64,000 nucleotides of DNA, taken from contig NC_133648.1 of NCBI RefSeq assembly GCF_009905375.1, forward strand, positions 311,938,565-312,002,564. Reading direction: 5' to 3'. How positions within the stretch are numbered: position 1 is the stretch's first letter; every line of letters starts with the position of its first letter. Made by a program: the position numbers and the translations under genes. The notes under the pieces are model-generated. The model searched no databases and was not told the DNA's origin. It was given only the letters and a program-made list of their open reading frames with translations. Below, piece after piece: positions 45,934 through 56,580 of this stretch. The stretch is from Apium graveolens. Taxonomy: Eukaryota; Streptophyta; Magnoliopsida; Apiales; Apiaceae.

Positions 45934-48270
45934 CTAATTATTAGTTTTAAGGACCCAGACTTGCTTGGATCCTTTGGCCTTATTAAGTTTGTTAACATTT
46001 GCAGCGGATGTAGCATCAGAGTTTATGTTAACATTTTTCTTATCAGAACTTACACTATCAGACTTTGAATCAGAATTTACACTAGAAGGAACAATGGAAA
46101 CTTTCTTCAAAGAAGGTTTTATTTGATAATAATCATAGTACAAGCTATGATATTCCTTACAAGTATAAATGGAATGCCATAAACTACCACAATAAAAACA
46201 AGGATTTTGTGGTTTGTATCTAACATACTGACTCTTAACTCCTGATTTTGAAGGTAAGGAGTTAATATTCTTATTCTTCCTGCAAAAAGAAGCCAGATGG
46301 TTAGAACTTCCACAGTTATGACATGTTTTCCTAGGAGCATCAGGAACAGGTTTATAATTATTGCTTTTATTCACACCTTCCTTTCCATTCCTACTTTTCC
46401 TAGGTGATTTTACCTTCTTTGCATTCTTAACATCTTTCAGCTTATACTTAAGCTGCTTCTTTGTCATTAAGCCTATGTTCACTTCAGTTGTCTTTTCCTG
46501 TTTTAGTTTGTCAGAAGTTAATTCCTTTGTAACTTCTGATTTCTCATTTTCAGACTTTACAGTTACAAACTTAACAGGTTTTAACTTTGGCTTTTGCTTA
46601 TCAACAGGCTTAATTTCTTCAGTTCCTTTATCATTCTTATCTTCTCCATAACCTAAGCCCTCTTTCCAGTTTCCACTACTTAGCAAATTTTGAGTTGTTT
46701 TGCCAGAGTTAGTCCAAGTCTTGATAATCTCTCTTTCCTTTTCTAACTCAGTTTTTAGAGATTCATTCATTTTTAGCACTTCATCCCTAACATAAAAAGC
46801 ATCATCTCTATCCTTCTGAGTTTGATGGAACATGACTAACTCTTTTTCTAAGAAATCATTTCTTTTCTTAAATGCATGATTTTCAGAAGTTAATCTTTCA
46901 CATGTTAAAGTTTGATCTCTATAACTAACAAACATGGTTTTAAGATATCTTCTCAATTCATTAATATCATCAGTATGAAAAGCATAAGTAGTCTGAGGTA
47001 CCTTTATTTCAGCAGCTTCAGAACTGCTCTCAGCACTTTCTTTATCAGCATTTGCCATCAATGCATAGTTTTCCTCACTTTCAGAGTCTGAGGTGTTTGT
47101 CCAACTTTTCTGCTTTGTGACAAGGGCCTTGCCTTTGTCACCCCTTACCTTCTTGCAATCAGGAGATATGTGGCCTTTCTCACCACAGTTATAGCATTTA
47201 ACATTGGTGTAATCTCCTCTGTCAGACTTTCCTCCTCTGCCTTCAGATCTTCTGAAATTCTTCTTATCAGAACTTATGTCTTTCCTGGAAAACTTCTTTC
47301 CCTTCCTGAACTTCCTGTATGCAATCTTTGTGATTCCTTTCACCATAAGAGCACACAGCTTCATCATCTCCTCATCAGCATCAGTCTCAGGCAAGCTTTC
47401 AGAATCTGAGTCATCATCACTTTCAGAACTTGATGACTCAGTTTCAGACTTTATGACAAGAGCTTTACCCTTGTCTTTCCTTGAGGAAGCTGCTTTGGGG
47501 AATTCTTCTTCAGCCTTAAGAGCAACTGTCCTTGACTTTCCTCCTTTCCTCTTGCTTCTTTGTTCCATCTCAAGCTCATGAGTCTTGAGCATACCATAGA
47601 TTTCGTCAAGAGTTGTTTCATCAAGATTATAGTTGTCTCTTATTGTCGTTGCCTTCAAATCCCAGCATTCAGGAAGAGCTAACAGGAACTTAAGGTTTGA
47701 ATCTTCAAGATCATACTCTTTATTAATCAATGACAAATCATTCAAAAGTTTGACAAATCTATCATATAAATCATTCAATGACTCATTAGTCTTTGAGTCA
47801 AAGTGTTCATACTCTTGAGTGAGTATTGTCTTCATGTTCTTCTTAATTATCTCCGTTCCCTGACACCTTGTTTCCAGAGCATCCCATATCTCCTTAGCAG
47901 TCTTGCAGTTGATTACCCTGTTTGACATTACATTATCAATGGTACTATGCAGTAAGTGTCGTACCTTGGCATCCTTAGCAATTGATGCTATATCTTCAGC
48001 AGTATAATCACTCTTCTCCTTTGGTACGGTCTTTGCTGCTTCACCTGCAACTGCAACAGCGAGCTTGGTTGGTTTGTGAGGGCCTTCCTTGATTCTATCA
48101 AGGTATTCTGGATATGTTGCTTCCAGGAACATGGTCATCCTTACCTTCCATATGGGATATTCAGATGGTCTCAGTATGGGAACCCTGATAGTCTCATATC
48201 GACTTTGAATTTGTGGCTTCGGAGGTTCTTCAGTTTTGGTAGGCTTAGTTGGAGTTTCTGTGTCATACAT
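45934..48270 (-). CDS. Family A Gag, intact 778-residue frame
   Basis: The only full-length Copia Gag in the window. It starts at MYDTETPTKPTKTEEPPKP, 43 bases after the primer-binding site. Domains: an N-terminal segment with YPIWKVRMTMFLEATYPEYL, a capsid-like helical region with CKTAKEIWDALETRCQGTE, an acidic Ser/Asp/Glu tract (residues about 275-300), and a first CCHC knuckle CYNCGEKGHISPDC (about residue 360). A coiled coil follows (about 450-530), then a basic stretch and two more CCHC-like knuckles, CHNCGSSNHLASFC and CFYCGSLWHSIYTC, in the last 150 residues. Three knuckles and the length fit SIRE-like Gag. Open frame does not prove expression. Confidence 0.85.
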   Translation of the reverse strand: MYDTETPTKPTKTEEPPKPQIQSRYETIRVPILRPSEYPIWKVRMTMFLEATYPEYLDRIKEGPHKPTKLAVAVAGEAAKTVPKEKSDYTAEDIASIAKDAKVRHLLHSTIDNVMSNRVINCKTAKEIWDALETRCQGTEIIKKNMKTILTQEYEHFDSKTNESLNDLYDRFVKLLNDLSLINKEYDLEDSNLKFLLALPECWDLKATTIRDNYNLDETTLDEIYGMLKTHELEMEQRSKRKGGKSRTVALKAEEEFPKAASSRKDKGKALVIKSETESSSSESDDDSDSESLPETDADEEMMKLCALMVKGITKIAYRKFRKGKKFSRKDISSDKKNFRRSEGRGGKSDRGDYTNVKCYNCGEKGHISPDCKKVRGDKGKALVTKQKSWTNTSDSESEENYALMANADKESAESSSEAAEIKVPQTTYAFHTDDINELRRYLKTMFVSYRDQTLTCERLTSENHAFKKRNDFLEKELVMFHQTQKDRDDAFYVRDEVLKMNESLKTELEKEREIIKTWTNSGKTTQNLLSSGNWKEGLGYGEDKNDKGTEEIKPVDKQKPKLKPVKFVTVKSENEKSEVTKELTSDKLKQEKTTEVNIGLMTKKQLKYKLKDVKNAKKVKSPRKSRNGKEGVNKSNNYKPVPDAPRKTCHNCGSSNHLASFCRKNKNINSLPSKSGVKSQYVRYKPQNPCFYCGSLWHSIYTCKEYHSLYYDYYQIKPSLKKVSIVPSSVNSDSKSDSVSSDKKNVNINSDATSAANVNKLNKAKGSKQVWVLKTNN

Positions 48271-48312
48271 GATTGTGTATGGATCTTTAGCTGTATGTGT
48301 GTTAACAGATTA

Positions 48313-48324
48313 GCTCTGATACCA
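48313..48324 (-). other. Family A primer-binding site
   Basis: Minus strand TGGTATCAGAGC, two bases from the LTR end. Confidence 0.9.
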
Positions 48325-48326
48325 CT

Positions 48327-48936
48327 TGTTAGGTCACACACACTGTAGAGGGGGTGAATATAGTGTATAATACAATCAAATCGAACTTTAATATATTAAG
48401 TAACAGAAAACAAACTTTATTGAAACAATAAACTCTGTTACAGTATGGAACTGTTACCTCTCAGTGATGAACAAATATCACGAGAGCTGCTAGGGTTACA
48501 ATGAATAATCTTCTCGAATATATTAACACTTTTAGTGTAAGCCCTATGTCTGTGTTTATATACTACACAGTTACAAGATAATTGCTAATTGATATGGAAT
48601 ATAATTCTGCTTCCTAAAATATATCAGTCAGATATCTTTTCTTCCAAGTATTCCATTCTTCACGGAATTCCTTCTTCATGCATATCTCTTCTTATGTTTA
48701 TCTCGATCTTCTTTCCTTTAATCAGCTACTGTCCTTCTCTGATCATCCTTCAGCACTTAAGTTCTGATATCTAACTTCTGATGATTATCTCCTGATAATA
48801 TAAGTACTGATATCCTTAAGTCCTGACTTCCAGTATAAGTACTGATCAACAGTTAAGTACTGATTTGTCCTGTTAAGTAAGATCTGAAATCTAAACATAA
48901 ATTATATTAGCCATGACATTATCAAATATATCTAAC
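48327..48936 (-). repeat. Family A 5' LTR (minus strand)
   Basis: 610 bp, ending GTGACCTAACA (minus). Six TAAGTNCTGA motifs (plus strand) lie between 48757 and 48875, the reverse complement of the TCAGNACTTA motifs in the LTR at 3512-4077. Confidence 0.85.
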
Positions 48937-49436
48937 TTCTTATTTCTGTAGGTCAAAATAATATTTGATCCTTTCATGTGAGGATGAGAGAAAAGATTGA
49001 GAGAAAAACAGTAAATAAGAGAGGCAAGATCCTTCCTGGCAAAAGGAGAGGTAGATGAGTGTTTGGATTTAGTAATCCTTGTGAGAAAACTCTGACTCTT
49101 AAAAGTCATGAGACTGGTGCAGTGAGAAGTAGTGAGACTACTTTAAAGAACAGAGAGTTTAGGACTTTTGTTATTGAAAGACTTTTTCTGCAGGTCTAAG
49201 AAAAGTCTCATATCCTACTTGTTGAACTCATCACAACAAAAATCATTGAAGCTTGAAGCTGCAGATATTGTTCTAAATGGACAATGCCAAAAGCTTGAAC
49301 AACGTACATCTAGCTGAATCTTTCCACCTAGAGATAATGTCAAAAAGAGGGAGAATATATCTAAATGCAAAAACAGTTGTTGGATGTTGCCAGACAATAA
49401 TACTCTCTTCTTGATAGGGGGAGAGAAGAGTATCAA
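48937..49436 (+). other. Element 2 remainder before its 3' LTR
   Basis: Degenerate end of the additional-ORF region and 3' spacer. It contains GGGGGAGA at 49418-49425, probably the polypurine tract, and a related AGAGGGAGAA near 49343. No open frame of note. Confidence 0.55.
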
Positions 49437-50606
49437 GCCTAAGGATTCTCTCTGGAAGAAGATCAAGAAGATCATGCCTCAGAAGAATTTTGAAGAAGCT
49501 TGGAGTTGAATAAATCTGTTTGGATAAAAATACTCTAAGTCAAGATCTCTACAAGTCACAGATTTTGTGTTATAGAGAAGTCATTCGGGAACTCCAAATG
49601 ACTTATCGAGAAGTCAGAAAAGCTACTAGAGAACTCAGAGAGATATCGACAAGTCAAGAAGACATGAAGGTTGGAGATATCGACAAGTCATTTCTTCACT
49701 AGAGAACTCAGAGTTGTCGACAAGTCTACATTCATTAGAGAACTCTAAGTTAGCGATAAGTCAAAGTCCACTAGAGAAATCAGAGATATCGATAAGTCAA
49801 AATTCACTAGAGAACTCTAAGTTGTTGACAAGACAAAGTGAAGACCTGATGCTGAGAGATCTCGACAAGGTAAAGTTTCATTCGAGAACTCAGAGACCTC
49901 TATAAGTCAAATTCACTAGAGCATTAGAGATCTCGATAAGTAATTATACTTATCAAGATGTCAAGATCTCTATATGCCTAATTGGAGATCTCGAGTAAAA
50001 TTCTCAAAGTACAAAAATAACAGACCAGTTCAATATTCAAGATTAACAATCAACAAACAATCCAAATAGTTGGATTGACAAGTCTACAAAAAGCAGCTTG
50101 AAGAATGTGCAAGATCAATGGCGAAGATTAACTGACAGAGGAAGATTAAAATTATCACAGGATGCTAAATATATGCTAAGCCAGAAATGAAATATCTACT
50201 TTTCTATAAATAGAAATGACAAGTGACAGTTTTGAAAAGCTAATAGCATGTCTTATTTTACACTGTGTAAACCAGCAGTTAACTGAATTATAAAGTTAAC
50301 ACTGGTCCTTCAGTCAGAAATAACAATTTAGATTAAATTTCTTGTAACACTCTCAAGTAGAAGCTAAGCTCTTTATCAACAAAAGAGCCTAGAAATTTTG
50401 TAGCAAAACATTCTTAATTTTAATATAAAATTAAGTGAGTTTTGAATATTTGTGTTCTTTATTTTCTGCAAGCTTAATTTCTGCATAAACACATTTTACT
50501 ACAAAATTTAATTTACTTTGTTCAACCATAAACATTCAAGGAAAGCCCAAAAATAGTAAAACACATTCATCCCCCCCCCCCTCTGTGTGTTATTCATTTC
50601 CTAACA
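49437..50606 (+). repeat. Element 2 3' LTR, 5'-shortened
   Basis: Matches 29905-31070 of the 5' LTR at well over 90% by eye, including the AGAGAACTC / TATCGATAAGTC array (49570-49960), and ends TTTCCTAACA before CTTTC. It lacks the first roughly 350 bp of the 5' LTR, so U3 is truncated. Confidence 0.85.
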
Positions 50607-50611
50607 CTTTC

Positions 50612-50951
50612 ATTACATAAGTCTTGAAAAACCTTATCATTCTAACCTTTTGATTCCTTATCAAATAAATTAAAGACTGCCACATGTTTCAACTGTATAA
50701 GCATCTCAATTGTAAGGTATCCATTCTCCTGACACGGCAACCAAGTCATCTCACACACCTTTGTATTTTCCCAATACTATTTTCTCTTTCTAGTACCACG
50801 TCTAACTTCTACTTATGATTCAATTATACTATGTAGTATACGCCATATATAACTCATATTGTTTATCAGTGTGGCATTTAAGAAATCAGTCCAGGTAGGA
50901 CTTGGCTCGCAATAAACTAGCCATCACAGGATTACTGTCGTTAATGAGTCT
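50612..50951 (-). pseudogene. LINE ORF2 segment upstream of the element 2 insertion
   Basis: The minus-strand reading contains WRLINDSNPVMASLLRAKSY near 50930-50870, a conserved block C-terminal to the LINE RT core, and then FQDLCNERN near the CTTTC site, which joins in sense to NIIKQIHILIQ on the far side of element 2. This shows that element 2 inserted into the LINE. Stops are present. Confidence 0.7.
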
Positions 50952-51179
50952 CCATGCATAGGGCTGTAAAAGAACTGAGCTGTTCGTGAACAGTTCGTGC
51001 TCGACTCGTTAAGAGCTCGGTTCGACTTGGCTCGTTAAGAGCTTAAACTTGAGCTCAATCACAAAAAATGTTCGTTAAGCAAAACGAGCTTGAACTGAGC
51101 TTAAGGCTGTCCGACTCGTGCTCGGCTCGAGATCGATAGCTCGACATTGGTTCGTTAGTAGCTCGAAAAAACTATATAT

Positions 51180-52330
51180 TTATGATTTATATTTATTTGA
51201 ATACTTCAAGTTTTTTAAAATTAAAATTACAATACATATTTTCAAGTAAAAACCAAGAATGTTTGTAATACTTGGTCAAAAACATACAGATGAAAACGTA
51301 CTTAAAAGTTTCTGGACTTAAATCCTTCAAAAATATTACATTTTAAAAAATAAAAACACAAAGTTGTCCAAGACTTGAACTAGTTGTAATCTTCATTCTT
51401 TAAACTTGAGACTTGAGAGGACTAAAGCATTCTGCATATCTGAAATTTGAAGCCAAAGCATTCTGCAAAACTAAAAAAAATGATCACATATGTTGTGGCA
51501 ATTAAGCAAATTAACTATAGCCATTTGGCTTTCATACAATATGTAATTAGTTAGAAAAAAAACTCCAGTAATTATTTATTTAGGCCTGGTAGACTGAGAT
51601 TAGAAATCAATAATCATAAAGTAGAGTTCAAACATGTAACCCTCAACATAGTTGTGGCTATTGTAATTAAATAATGTACTACAATATTTATTAGATAAAA
51701 GCAGAGCAATTCTGAATATACCTTGTTACAAGAAGAATAAATATAATTAAAAATGTACAAAACTCTAGATAACATAGTCGAAAAATCAGAATGCATAGAT
51801 AATTTTAGATGATTGTTCTCTTGAGAAGTCGGAATGCTTATATAATATTTTATGTGCAAGTTATAAACCACATGTGGTTATTTTCTACCTTGTTCGTATA
51901 GATAAAAATAATACAGGCACTAAAGAAAGCATACATTCTTGTACTGTAAGGGAATATTGCAACAATATATCTGAGAAGTTTTGACATCGAATCTTTAACA
52001 TATATCTGAGAAGTTCTGACATCTTTTCATAATATTCATAATATTCCAGAATCCAGACCAAAATGTAAATTCTAAGGTTTGAGTTATTAATAAAACATGG
52101 TTGTTCTCAAGGGCTTAAGCTACAGGTTACATGCATTAAATCGCGCTCATTTGAGCCCAGTGAACTTAACATTATATTGTGCACCTGATATGCCAGTTAT
52201 AAATGAGCTTGGGGATTCAAGAAAAATACTATACCTTGAATTCAATGAACTAAGACTCATCGTCAATCTAAATGTATAACCACATCCTTGTACTCCTTCT
52301 GCAAACAAGTCAAAATTTGAAACAAGTTAC
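51180..52330. other. hAT element non-coding interior, left part
   Basis: AT-rich sequence between the left subterminal repeats and the end of the transposase. A 60-codon frame at 52097-52279 has no recognisable domain. Confidence 0.5.
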
Positions 52331-52341
52331 ACATGGTAGAA

Positions 52342-54545
52342 TTATGAATCGAGGGGGTTAAAATTTAAGAAAATATTATAATATATATTTAATACCCGTT
52401 GTTTAGATTTTTTCAGTCCATAGACCTTACGCACCGAATCAGCACTACAAAGCAACATTTCAACGGTTTCGGGTTTTAAAGAAGACCTATAAGGTTCGAT
52501 CACTCTACCTCCAGCACTAAAACTAGACTCTGAAGCAGCAGTACTTCTAGGTATACTCAACACGTCACATGACATCTTCGATAAAATAGGAAATTTTAAA
52601 GAATTTCCTTTCCACCAAACTAGAGCATCAAATTTTGAAGTCGGAGAAATAATTTTCTCACTCAAATATTCTTCCAATTTTGACTTTGTTGGCTCCACAA
52701 TTCCACCCCTCTCTCTAATAAAACTTTCATAATCATTCATGTCTTGTGTTGTCTGAGTCTGACCTTGTTCATTCATGAAATTAGTATCGGAAGAAGATAT
52801 TTGACTTGTTTCGTTCTTTTCCAAACTAATTTTCCTCTCTTTTTTGCAATATTCTTGATGAAGTCCAGTCAAAGAATTTGTTAAATAAGTCAGATTTTTT
52901 TTATTTTCATGCCACTGGATAAAGGGTCGAAAGGCAAAAGGTTGGAAGCTTCATTTTAAACTGTGGATCTATAACGGAACCAATTGACATTATTAGATTA
53001 GTTTCCCCCTAATATTTATCAAACTTTAATTTTATCTCTCGTGCCATCTCTCGAATATGAAAATTTGAGTGAATTATTATCTTGTCTATTACTTGCTTAA
53101 CCAATCTGATTTCTGACAAAAATAAGTTAGAGGTCAGATATTAAGTCCTGGAAACAATTTTCGTTACATCACAAAAAACCTCAAGAAAAGAACACACACC
53201 TTCCACTATTTCCCAATTTTCTTGACCTGGCAAATAATCTTCAAACCCCCATCAGATGTGGCATACATTGTAAAAACTTCTTTAAACTGAAGTGCTCATG
53301 ACAACATATTATATGTGGAGTTCCAACGAGTCGAAACATCAAAAATTGGTTTTTTATATTTAATGCCTAAATCCAAACTAATTTCAGCGAATTTAATTCT
53401 CCGACCCTCCGAGGCAGCCACATATTTAACCCCATCACGAACTTTCCCAACAATTCCATCAATCGAATTTAACCCATCCTTGACACATAAATTTAAAATA
53501 TGCGCACAACAGCAAGCATGAAACAATTTACCACCAATTGATAATTTATTTCAAACACTAAAATTCTGTTTCAAATTTAGTATAGCAACATCGTTAGCCT
53601 TAGCATTATCCATGATAATTATACCAATTTTATCAACAATGCCCCACTCATTCAAGCACTTAAATAAAGCCTCTAAAATCACATATCATGTATGTGGGGG
53701 AAATCATATATCCTGTATGTGGGGGAGAAACATTACAGAAATTAAGAACTCTCACATTAAGGTTCCAATTGGTATTAATCCAATGACCAGTTACAACCAT
53801 GTATCCTAGTTTCCTGATGAGATGAAGTCCGTTGTAATATTTTTCTTCCTAACAGATTTAAAAATTTCTCTTAGCTTACTTTTCTCAATTTCATAGGTAC
53901 TGAAACAATCATTTTTAATCGTTTGCCTACATATCTTTTCCCAAAATGGAGTAGCTTTTCTCATTAGGACATCAACATAAAACTATCAGCATGCCTAAAG
54001 GGTAATTCGTTTACTAGAATATAATGAGATACAACATTTCTCATCTCGGAATAATTGTATTTAAATTTAGAAGTGCTACCTCAGATGATTGTTCGTCGCT
54101 CGGTTGGAACTGCAGTTGCATTTGACGTTTGTGTCCATGCGCAATAACACACTTATCAATATGCCTATTGAACGATGTTGTGATCCTCGTTTTACTAAAT
54201 TTCATTGGATATTTGCAGAGCTTGCACACGGCCATCTTCTCATTCTTCACCATAATATTGTCCAAATACGGCCAATATCGAGATTTTTTCTTTATTTCTC
54301 TCTTTTGATAAGGAATCTCAGTGCTTTGATTTAATTGTTGAGATTCGACTTCAACGGTCTGACTTTTGCTTTGACCTTTTCTTTTCCTCGAAATCTCTTC
54401 TTGTTCAGGTTGCTCAGCAGTGTTGTCTTCATCTCCATCATCATCGGTGACTTCAGATGGTGATTCATCGCCTAGACTTCTTAAAGGTTCTTGTTGAAAT
54501 TCAACATTTTGAGAAATATTTCAAAGCGAGGCTTTTTTTTGCCAT
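52342..54545 (-). pseudogene. hAT transposase (BED finger, RNase H-like core, dimerisation domain), broken
   Basis: Start ATG at 54545-54543, immediately followed by a run of A that probably holds the first frameshift. In order: an acidic N-terminal region; BED zinc finger (MAVCKLCKYPMKFSKTRITT with FNRHIDKC near 54250-54150); a central segment FHACCCAHILNLCVKDGLNS and PIFDVSTRWNSTYNML (53526-53296), part of the RNase H-like catalytic fold; and the C-terminal hAT dimerisation block (FDALVWWKGNSLKFPILSKM, SIPRSTAASESSFSAGGRVI) ending near 52405. It resembles plant BED-type (RICESLEEPER-like) hAT proteins. Several stops and frameshifts make it inactive. A local 22-bp-period duplication containing TGTATGTGGGGG at 53685-53730 disrupts the core. 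Confidence 0.8.
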
Positions 54546-55158
54546 TTCAACTTAAAGACCTAAAATAAAACAAAGGGGATAGATAAACAACGCAAATCGA
54601 TGACAAAAAATAGGGATATATGAAGTAGTTGAATTCAATAATCATACACACACACATATATTGTGAAAGAGATATGGTTGAGAGGTGAGACTTACTGAAT
54701 GTGAATCTTGTTCAAGTAGGAATCTGAGAGTCTTGTTCGATTAGGAATCGCAAATCTGAGGGATTCAATTGAATCGATTATTTGTGAGAGTCTGAGAGGC
54801 GCGGCTTTAGCATTTAGGGTTTTACTTTTATAATTTTAGTCTTCAGACGTTTATTGGAAATGGGCTGGGCCTGTAATTTAAAATTGGATTCGACTAAGTC
54901 TTCTTTAAATCTTAAAAAAAAATTACAATTTTTAACTTTTCACGATCTACTCGATAACAACTCGAAATCGAGTCAGTTCGTTAGTGCTCGAAACCAGCTC
55001 GAGTTCGGCTAGTTTCATTAACGAGCTCGAACTCGAACAAAACTTTTATTCGGTAAGAAAGTTCGGCTCGGCTCGAGATCGTTAAGAAAAAATTAAAGTT
55101 CGGTTCGTTTATGTCAAAACTCGGCTCGACTCGGTTCGTTTATAGCCCTACCATGCAT

Positions 55159-55320
55159 GTCTTGCTATTAAAATCGTGTAATCTTTAAATCCTAGGCTCC
55201 TGGCTTTCTTAATAGCACACAGTTTATCCCATTACAGCCATTTGATACCTCCACTCGAATTGTATTTTTTCTTTCTGCATTCATCTTCTTCTCAATCATA
55301 TCATAATCTTTCGCCGGAAT
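55159..55320 (-). pseudogene. LINE ORF2 segment upstream of the hAT insertion
   Basis: Minus-strand blocks YDMIEKKMNA, then GIKWL and WDKLCAIKKARSLGFKDYTI followed by ARHAW, which joins in sense to RLIND on the other side of the hAT element. These are conserved plant LINE blocks just after the RT palm. The more N-terminal RT and endonuclease parts are not recognisable further right. Confidence 0.65.
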
Positions 55321-56158
55321 CAAACATTAAACTCATCCAAAACAATTGGTATAATCAAGGCAACTTTTTTTTTAAGTCTAAATATGATGGTGAAAGAAAT
55401 TTGTATGCAATAATTAATATAAATCACCTTATTTTTACTATCTGAGAAGTATTATCTGGCGACCTGATACGATTTCACATGGATTACTCGTTCGATACTT
55501 AAATCTTTAAAATATTATTACTATCCGGCCTAAGTTTTTTATATTAGCAATGTCAATTTAATTTGACATTTAAGCCTCTATTTCTGTAATAACTAATCTA
55601 AAATAAAAGTGACTTATATTTATATTAATCATTCCTTTAAAGTATAACATAAATTATTATTTTTGACAAATATGGCTTATAATCTTATAAATAAGTATTT
55701 GTTCTCAGAAAATTTACTGGATGGGCGAGGGTAGAAACCAGATATAGAGAATAAATTTTTAACCACTTAAGATATCTAAACATACTCCAAAGTTTTTTTA
55801 ATTTTGTATATTGTTTATATTGTCTTATGACACTTTTCATTTTGTGTTTTTTTATCATAACTAACCCGCAACCGCTTGTAAACCCTACGGGCTCACACAA
55901 TAGCCGGCAAACCAAGTTTGTTAGTACATAAAATTATCTTGTCCCGGATATTCCTTTATTTTAATCATTCATACATTTATTTGCACCGGATATTACGTAT
56001 TTAGAAAAATTAATAAAATCTGAATTGTGAAAAAATAAATGTGATAAATATAATGATATTTGAGATAACATTAAAATAATAAAATAAACAACTATCTTTT
56101 TTATATTTACATAAAATTTTATACAACAGGTTTCCAAAAAGAACTTAATGTTATAAAT
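55321..56158. other. AT-rich intergenic stretch
   Basis: I see no gene or repeat terminus. Short frames here (55242-55445, 55685-55915) have random composition. Confidence 0.6.
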
Positions 56159-56163
56159 ACTAT

Positions 56164-56562
56164 TGTTAGTCGAAGGCCCGATTTATGAGGCCCAAAAGTC
56201 GAAGGCCCATAAGGCAACCAAGGGTCAACCGTTGGACTAGTAAATTAAAGAAAAGTAACCCCCTTCAACATTGATGTTCCTCCTAAACGTAACGGCGAAG
56301 CATTTATGTCCGAGGTTTGGATAAATACACCAATCTATACACACAATCAGAGACACAATTTTAACAACGATGGCATATACAATTTTGGTACAAACACAGC
56401 TCTTGTACGTTCCATCTTACTCATGAAAGGCCGATTACTGATTCTCACACCGGAGGTGAATCGGGGGATAAACCCTCGCATTCTTCTCCTTGCAGGTCCG
56501 ACCGAAGGACGTTCCACACGATCGAAGGACGTTCGACCATCATCAGAAATTTGGTTGTAACA
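56164..56562 (+). repeat. 5' LTR of the CCGAAG-repeat element
   Basis: Starts TGTTAGTCGAAGGCCC, ends GTAACA. GTCGAAGGCCC occurs twice near the start and CGAAGGACGTTC twice near the end. Confidence 0.9.
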
Positions 56563-56563
56563 T

Positions 56564-56580
56564 TGGCGCCGACTGTGGGG
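56564..56580 (+). other. Primer-binding site of the CCGAAG-repeat element
   Basis: TGGCGCCGACTGTGGGG, one base after the LTR. Confidence 0.85.

Larger units (their letters stand above)
45498..48936 (-). mobile_element. Family A Copia fragment: 5' LTR, gag and partial protease
   Basis: A minus-strand copy of the family at 1-4077. It holds the 5' LTR (48936-48327), primer site, an intact gag frame and the first 140 codons of protease and GAG-pre-integrase; the rest of pol, the additional ORF and the 3' LTR are missing. The fragment is flanked by TTCTTAT at 45491-45497 and 48937-48943. The LTR has lost its first base. Confidence 0.8.
29544..50606 (+). mobile_element. Element 2: SIRE-like Copia, 21 kb with nested insertions
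   Basis: It is bounded by CTTTC at 29539-29543 and 50607-50611, and the host LINE reading resumes on both sides. Order: 5' LTR, primer site, gag, protease, [Athila-like insertion 33689-40570], integrase, RT, RNase H, spacer, additional ORF with promoter-like leader, [family A fragment 45498-48936], remainder and 3' LTR. Without the two insertions it is about 10.7 kb. The 3' LTR lacks roughly the first 350 bp present in the 5' LTR. Many stops and frameshifts make it inactive. Confidence 0.8.
50959..55150 (-). mobile_element. hAT transposon with decayed transposase
   Basis: Terminal inverted repeats TAGGGCTGTAAAAGAAC (left) and TAGGGCTATAAACGAAC (right, inverted) are flanked by CCATGCA at 50952-50958 and 55151-55157, extendable to eight bases by one T. 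Subterminal regions on both sides are full of GCTCG/CGAGC motifs (50985-51170 and 54945-55140), which hAT transposases bind. Transposase coding is on the minus strand and broken. LINE reading resumes on both sides. Confidence 0.9.
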
